Shown piece after piece: positions 41,273-45,674 of a DNA stretch of 45,674 nucleotides (its first letter is position 1; each line of letters begins with the position of its first letter). Below the pieces are notes generated by a model, which was not told the origin of the DNA, did not search any database, and saw only the letters and a list, made by a program, of their open reading frames with translations. Location of the stretch: contig JAEVYT010000038.1 of NCBI GenBank assembly GCA_023392615.1, forward strand, positions 1 through 45,674. Reading direction: 5' to 3'. The translations under genes and the position numbers were made by a program. The stretch comes from Bacillota bacterium. GTDB taxonomy: Bacteria; Bacillota; Clostridia; Lachnospirales; Lachnospiraceae.

Positions 41273-44200
41273 ATGGGCAACGTTAAACGAATTTATGTAG
41301 AAAAGAAAGCACCGTATGCAGTAAGAGCGAAGGAATTAAAATCCGAGCTTCGTAGTTACCTGGATATGAAAGGAATAGAAGCAGTTCGTGTTTTAATTCG
41401 ATATGATATAGAGAATGTAAGTGATGAAACATATACAAAATCCCTCGGTACAGTATTTTCAGAACCTCCGATTGATGTACTTTACGAGGAGGCCTTTGAG
41501 ACCGGAGAGAAAGACAGAACCTTTGCAGTGGAATACCTTCCTGGACAATTTGATCAGAGAGCGGATTCCGCGGAGCAGTGTGTGAAGTTATTGAATGAAA
41601 AGGAAGAGCCGGTAATTCATTCTGCTACTACTTATGTCCTGACCGGTAATATTACGGATGAGGATTTTGATAAAATTAAGGCATATTGTATTAATCCTGT
41701 AGATTCTAGAGAGACCGATGAAGTAAAGCCGGAGACTTTGGTAACACAGTTTGATGATCCTGAGGATGTTATTATATTTGAAAGCTTTCAGACGATGGAA
41801 CCGGAGGATTTATCAAATTTATATGGTTCCTTAAATCTGGCTATGACATTTAAAGATTTCCAGTTTATACAGAATTATTATAAGGAAGAGGAACAGCGTG
41901 ACCCTTCGATGACAGAAATCCGCGTACTCGATACCTACTGGTCTGATCATTGTCGTCACACAACATTCCTTACAGAGTTAAAAGACATCCAATTTGAAGA
42001 AGGATATTATACTGCTCCAATTAAAGCAGCATACAACAGCTATATCAATGAGCGTGAGAAATTATATAAGGGCAGAGATGACAAATACATCTCTTTGATG
42101 GATATCGCCTTACTTGCAATGAAGAAATTAAAAGCAGATGGTAAGCTTGAGGATATGGAAGTATCCGATGAGATTAATGCCTGCTCAATCATTGTACCGG
42201 TAGAGATCAATGGCAAAACAGAGGAATGGCTTGTGTTTTTCAAGAACGAAACTCACAATCACCCTACCGAGATTGAACCATTTGGTGGTGCAGCAACCTG
42301 TCTTGGCGGGGCAATTCGAGATCCTTTATCAGGAAGAGGTTATGTATATCAGGCTATGCGTGTAACCGGAGCAGCAGATCCAACGATACCGGTTAAGGAT
42401 ACATTAGAAGGTAAGTTGGCTCAGAGAAAGATTTGTACCGGAGCAGCAGCTGGTTATAGCTCCTACGGTAATCAGATTGGTCTTGCAACTGGGTTGGTGG
42501 ATGAAATCTATCACCCGAACTATGTAGCTAAGAGAATGGAAATTGGTGCTGTTATGGGCGCCGCTCCAAGAAGGAACGTAATCCGTGAAAACTCCGACCC
42601 TGGTGATATCATTATATTAATGGGTGGTAGAACCGGACGTGACGGCTGTGGCGGAGCGACAGGCTCATCAAAGAGTCATACAACAGAATCTATTCATACT
42701 TGTGGTGCAGAGGTTCAAAAGGGAAATGCTCCAACCGAGCGTAAGCTACAACGTTTATTCCGCAGAGAAGAGGTTAGTAAATTAATTAAGAAATGTAATG
42801 ACTTTGGTGCAGGCGGTGTATCTGTAGCGATTGGTGAGCTTGCAGCAGGTCTTCAGATTGACCTTGATAAGGTTCCGAAGAAATATGCTGGTCTTGACGG
42901 TACAGAGCTTGCTATCTCAGAATCACAGGAGAGAATGGCAATTGTAGTAGATCCTAAAGATGTGGACACAATGCTTGCATTTGCGGAAGAAGAGAATCTT
43001 GAGGCAGTTGTGGTAGCTGAGGTAACTGAATTACCTAGATTAGTTATGAAATGGAGAGGTAGTGAAATCGTTAATATCTCCAGAGCATTCCTCGATACCA
43101 ATGGTGCACATCAAGAGGCGAGTGCTTATGTGACCCTTCCATCCAAAGAGGATAATTACCTGAATAAAGGGTTCGAGATAGAAGGAAAAGATACAAAGGA
43201 AACTTGGATAAAGAGCCTTGCAGCATTAAATGTATGCTCCAAAAAAGGTCTTGTCGAAATCTTTGACAGCTCCATTGGTGCAGCCACAGTAACGATGCCT
43301 TATGGCGGTAAATATCAGTTATCACCTATTCAGACAATGACTGCGAAGCTTCCGGTACTTGAAGGTGCTTGTGATACGGTAACCATGATGAGCTATGGCT
43401 TTGATCCTTACCTTTCTACCTGGTCTCCGTTCCACGGTTCTGTATACGCTGTGATTTCTTCTGTTGCCAAGATTGTGGCAGCAGGTGGTGACCATACAAA
43501 GATCCGTTTTACCTTCCAGGAATTCTTCAGAAGACTTGGGAATGATCCAAAACGTTGGGGTGAGCCGTTAGTAGCACTTCTCGGCGCTTATGATGCTCAA
43601 ATTAAACTTGGCCTTCCTTCTATTGGTGGAAAGGATAGTATGTCAGGAACCTTTAATGATATTGATGTTCCTCCTACCTTAGTATCCTTTGCAGTGGATA
43701 TTGCTAAGAGTGGTGATGTGATTACAACTGAGCTTAAGAATGCAGGAAATATCTTAGTACGCTTTGATAGCAAGAAGGATGAATATGATCTTCCGGATTA
43801 TACACAAACTATAGAACTTTATTCAAAGATTACCTCTTTTATGAGAACGGGTAAGGTAGCATCCTCTTTTGCATTAGGATTTGGTGGCGTTGCAGAAGCA
43901 GTAAGCAAAATGGCGTTTGGTAACAAGTTTGGTGTTACTCTGGATAGTAAGTTAAATGAGAATGATCTCTTCTTGCCAGCATATGGTTCCTTAGTGATTG
44001 AGATGACAAAGGAAGCAGCAGATGAGTTATTACAGGCAGGATTTACTGCTGAGGAATATAGTGTAATTGGTACAGTTACCGAGAAGAGTGAATTTGTATA
44101 TAAAGATGTTATCATCACGATGGAGGAAGCATTGACTGCCTGGACAGGAACATTGGAGAAAGTATATCCTACTCGTTCTAAAGTGGCTGAGGAGATTGTG

Positions 44201-45070
44201 GCTTCTGATTCCAAAATTGAAGCAAAGCTTTATGATAGCAAAACAATCTATGTTGCAAAAAATAAAGTAGCAAAACCGAAGGTATTCATTCCGGTATTCC
44301 CGGGAACGAATTGTGAATATGATTCATTAAAAGCATTTCAGAATGCTGGTGCAGAGATCGAAACAGTTGTTTTCAAGAATTTGACGGAGAGCAATATACG
44401 AGAATCTGTGGGGGCCTTTGCAGAGGGAATTAAGGGGGCACAGATTCTCATGTTCCCCGGTGGATTTTCAGCAGGTGATGAACCGGACGGTTCCGGTAAG
44501 TTCATAGCAACCGCTTTCCGTAATGAAAGAATTACAGAAGCAGTAAATGATCTTCTTAAGAACAGAGACGGACTTGCACTTGGTATTTGTAATGGTTTCC
44601 AGGCGTTAATTAAGCTAGGTCTTGTACCTTATGGCGAAATTACACCACAGAAAGAGGATTCTCCAACACTTGCTATGAATAATATTGGTCGCCATGTGTC
44701 CAAATCAGTCTATACCAAAGTAGTTACCAATAAATCTCCGTGGTTAATGAAAGCGGATCTTGGCGGAGTATATTCTATTCCTGCATCTCATGGCGAAGGC
44801 CGTTTTGTTGCAAATGAGGAATGGATCAAGAAGCTGGTAGCAAATGGTCAGGTAGCCACTCAGTATGTTGATATAGATGGTAATCCGACAATGGACGAGG
44901 ATTTCAATCCCAATGGTTCCTATAATGCAATTGAAGGTATCACAAGCCCGGATGGCCGAGTTCTCGGCAAGATGGCTCATTCCGAGCGTAGAGGTTCTTC
45001 CGTAGCAATCAATATAGCAGGAGAACAAAACCAATACATCTTCGAATCCGGTGTGGCATATTTTCAATAA
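41273..45070 (+). CDS. purL: Phosphoribosylformylglycinamidine synthase, single-chain
   Basis: A 1265-residue purine biosynthesis enzyme that converts FGAR, glutamine and ATP to FGAM. It fuses the synthetase and glutaminase parts that are separate PurL, PurQ and PurS in Bacillus. Landmarks are LDTYWSDHCRHTTF, KNETHNHPTEIEPFGGAATC, GGRTGRDGCGGATG, the second half-domain around GGKDSMSGTF, and the C-terminal amidotransferase (about 1018-1265) with PGGFSAGDEPDGSGK, C1106 in GICNGFQALI, and H1173/E1175 in SHGEGRF, an intact triad. The start has AAAGGAG eight bases before. No other pur genes are in view; family I and II elements follow. Confidence 0.96.
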   Translation: MGNVKRIYVEKKAPYAVRAKELKSELRSYLDMKGIEAVRVLIRYDIENVSDETYTKSLGTVFSEPPIDVLYEEAFETGEKDRTFAVEYLPGQFDQRADSAEQCVKLLNEKEEPVIHSATTYVLTGNITDEDFDKIKAYCINPVDSRETDEVKPETLVTQFDDPEDVIIFESFQTMEPEDLSNLYGSLNLAMTFKDFQFIQNYYKEEEQRDPSMTEIRVLDTYWSDHCRHTTFLTELKDIQFEEGYYTAPIKAAYNSYINEREKLYKGRDDKYISLMDIALLAMKKLKADGKLEDMEVSDEINACSIIVPVEINGKTEEWLVFFKNETHNHPTEIEPFGGAATCLGGAIRDPLSGRGYVYQAMRVTGAADPTIPVKDTLEGKLAQRKICTGAAAGYSSYGNQIGLATGLVDEIYHPNYVAKRMEIGAVMGAAPRRNVIRENSDPGDIIILMGGRTGRDGCGGATGSSKSHTTESIHTCGAEVQKGNAPTERKLQRLFRREEVSKLIKKCNDFGAGGVSVAIGELAAGLQIDLDKVPKKYAGLDGTELAISESQERMAIVVDPKDVDTMLAFAEEENLEAVVVAEVTELPRLVMKWRGSEIVNISRAFLDTNGAHQEASAYVTLPSKEDNYLNKGFEIEGKDTKETWIKSLAALNVCSKKGLVEIFDSSIGAATVTMPYGGKYQLSPIQTMTAKLPVLEGACDTVTMMSYGFDPYLSTWSPFHGSVYAVISSVAKIVAAGGDHTKIRFTFQEFFRRLGNDPKRWGEPLVALLGAYDAQIKLGLPSIGGKDSMSGTFNDIDVPPTLVSFAVDIAKSGDVITTELKNAGNILVRFDSKKDEYDLPDYTQTIELYSKITSFMRTGKVASSFALGFGGVAEAVSKMAFGNKFGVTLDSKLNENDLFLPAYGSLVIEMTKEAADELLQAGFTAEEYSVIGTVTEKSEFVYKDVIITMEEALTAWTGTLEKVYPTRSKVAEEIVASDSKIEAKLYDSKTIYVAKNKVAKPKVFIPVFPGTNCEYDSLKAFQNAGAEIETVVFKNLTESNIRESVGAFAEGIKGAQILMFPGGFSAGDEPDGSGKFIATAFRNERITEAVNDLLKNRDGLALGICNGFQALIKLGLVPYGEITPQKEDSPTLAMNNIGRHVSKSVYTKVVTNKSPWLMKADLGGVYSIPASHGEGRFVANEEWIKKLVANGQVATQYVDIDGNPTMDEDFNPNGSYNAIEGITSPDGRVLGKMAHSERRGSSVAINIAGEQNQYIFESGVAYFQ

Positions 45071-45084
45071 TTAGTTTATGAGGT

Positions 45085-45334
45085 GTCAAAAGCCTTTTCG
45101 TTTATTGATATCGTTAATATGCACAAATAAATATAACAAAATAAATTGCGAAACATATTTCCTAAGCAACACGCTCTCGCTAGGATGAAGTACGTAGTGG
45201 TGCATAAGGACATAAAATACATGTCCTAAGCACCAACGACTTCATACAGTTGCTTAAGAATATATGTTTCGCATTTTTATAGGTTTAGGCATTGATGTGC
45301 ATATTAACGAATTGAAGCCATTATGGCTTTTGAC
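45085..45334. repeat. Family I hairpin element, copy B
   Basis: A 250-nt nested structure right after purL. Terminal arms GTCAAAAGCC (45085-45094) and GGCTTTTGAC (45325-45334); then TCGTTAATATGCAC (45111-45124) with GTGCATATTAACGA (45297-45310), 14 bp perfect; TGCGAAACATAT (45147-45158) with ATATGTTTCGCA (45262-45273); CTAAGCAAC/GTTGCTTAAG just inside; GATGAAGT...GGTGC with GCACC...ACTTCAT; and AGGACAT/ATGTCCT at the tip. The core 45154-45206 is shared with copy A. No ORF. It could be a large RNA hairpin or a miniature mobile element. Confidence 0.65.
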
Positions 45335-45454
45335 GCGTATAGATGCATTATTAATGATTGAAAGTTATGTCTGTGGCGATAAACGAGTGAAAACGTGTCT
45401 GCGTTGGATATTATGAAGATATCACATAACTTGGCTGAAAAATAGCATACATTT

Positions 45455-45550
45455 ATTAATCCATAAAGAGACCGTTTGACGCCGTTGGCATTTAGGCTGT
45501 GGCAGATGTCTTTGATCTGACAGAGCCTTATGTGCCGCTACGTGCGTCAA
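45455..45550. repeat. Family II element, copy 2 (core)
   Basis: The core repeats ATTAATCCATAAAGAGACC, TTGACGCC, GGCATTTAG, TTATGTGCCG and GCGTCAA from copy 1. Stems: 45476-45482 with 45544-45550, GGCA/TGCC, and the inner 45494-45507 with 45515-45528 (12 of 14 pairs). A related half-element precedes it (AACGAGTG to GTGTCTGCGTTGGATA, about 45382-45410), bracketed by AAGTTATGT/ACATAACTT arms (45362-45370 with 45424-45432). An intrinsic terminator lies 20 nt downstream, which suggests transcription. Confidence 0.6.
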
Positions 45551-45570
45551 CCAATGTCATTAAGTTAAGA

Positions 45571-45608
45571 AAGATAGTTTGATTTTTTAATCAGGCTGTC
45601 TTTTTTTT
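45571..45608 (+). terminator. Intrinsic terminator after the family II element
   Basis: AAGATAGTTTGATT (45571-45584) pairs over 14 positions (with three G-T pairs) with AATCAGGCTGTCTT (45589-45602), followed by a run of eight T. It probably ends the purL transcript together with the repeats. Confidence 0.85.
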
Positions 45609-45628
45609 GTTGATTTAAAAAAATTCAC

Positions 45629-45643
45629 TTGACAAATAGTCAA
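45629..45643 (+). promoter_or_regulatory. -35 box inside a TetR-like palindrome
   Basis: TTGACAAATAGTCAA is an inverted repeat (TTGAC/GTCAA) whose left half includes a consensus -35 TTGACA. A regulated promoter for a gene beyond the window end is likely; the regulator type is a guess from the palindrome. Confidence 0.5.
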
Positions 45644-45674
45644 AAAAATGCGGCGAAGCCCTTTAAATATAACA

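Noticed and set aside
43071..44214. Several 80-130-codon minus-strand frames inside purL
   Set aside because: They are low-complexity shadows of a highly conserved gene and have no ribosome binding sites.

Overview
The window looks like chromosome from a low-GC, Gram-positive, plant-polysaccharide-degrading clostridium of the Lachnospiraceae, similar to Lachnoclostridium (Clostridium) phytofermentans. This is an inference: AT-rich sequence, strong AGGAGG-type ribosome binding sites, a T-box leader, secreted multidomain GH16 and GH11-CBM36 glycanases, BceRS-like signalling and a DUF5717/DUF5716-type gene cluster. No rRNA, tRNA, CRISPR array, transposase or prophage was seen.

Layout. 0-7 kb: an AraC regulator (-) divergent from a 1353-residue secreted GH16 glucanase with five Ig-like Big_2 repeats and four C-terminal carbohydrate-binding-like modules, then a signal-less (cytosolic) GH5 glycosidase. 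7-11 kb: a stand-alone CTP-synthase-type amidotransferase domain with altered catalytic residues, an ABC-F protein, a decayed GyrI-like effector gene and a small lipoprotein. 11-14 kb: a lipoprotein with an FGE/sulfatase-modifying-factor fold (-), and a secreted GH11 xylanase with a CBM36 module. 14-19 kb (-): MarR regulator plus two half-ABC exporters, with an operator inside the promoter. 19-21 kb (-): GNAT acetyltransferase, HIT protein and a CobD/HisC-like aminotransferase. 21-29 kb (+): a five-gene run made of a 1.2-kilo-residue solenoid protein, a degenerate Hsp70/actin-fold protein, a TPR-like protein, a coiled-coil membrane protein and a cysteine-free ArsC-fold protein. This is the best candidate for an undescribed protein system. 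29-33 kb: a strong promoter, a T-box leader, about 1 kb of structured DNA with a 55-codon small ORF, then valS. 33-39 kb: two-component system, NlpC/P60 hydrolase, and an ATPase plus FtsX-type permease, resembling a peptide-antibiotic sensing and resistance module. 39-45 kb: mgsA, a LysR regulator (-) and purL.

Between the genes lie several long nested hairpins. Three families each occur twice in the window. Family I (29247-29401 and 45085-45334) has shared ends and a shared core of about 52 nt. Family II (378-474 and 45455-45550) has constant flanks around a stem whose sequence changes while pairing is kept. Family III (14-90 and 7016-7088) has a constant TAGGCATA terminal stem. Compensatory change between copies suggests that structure, in RNA or in hairpin DNA, is under selection. 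These families are the most interesting non-coding signal here.
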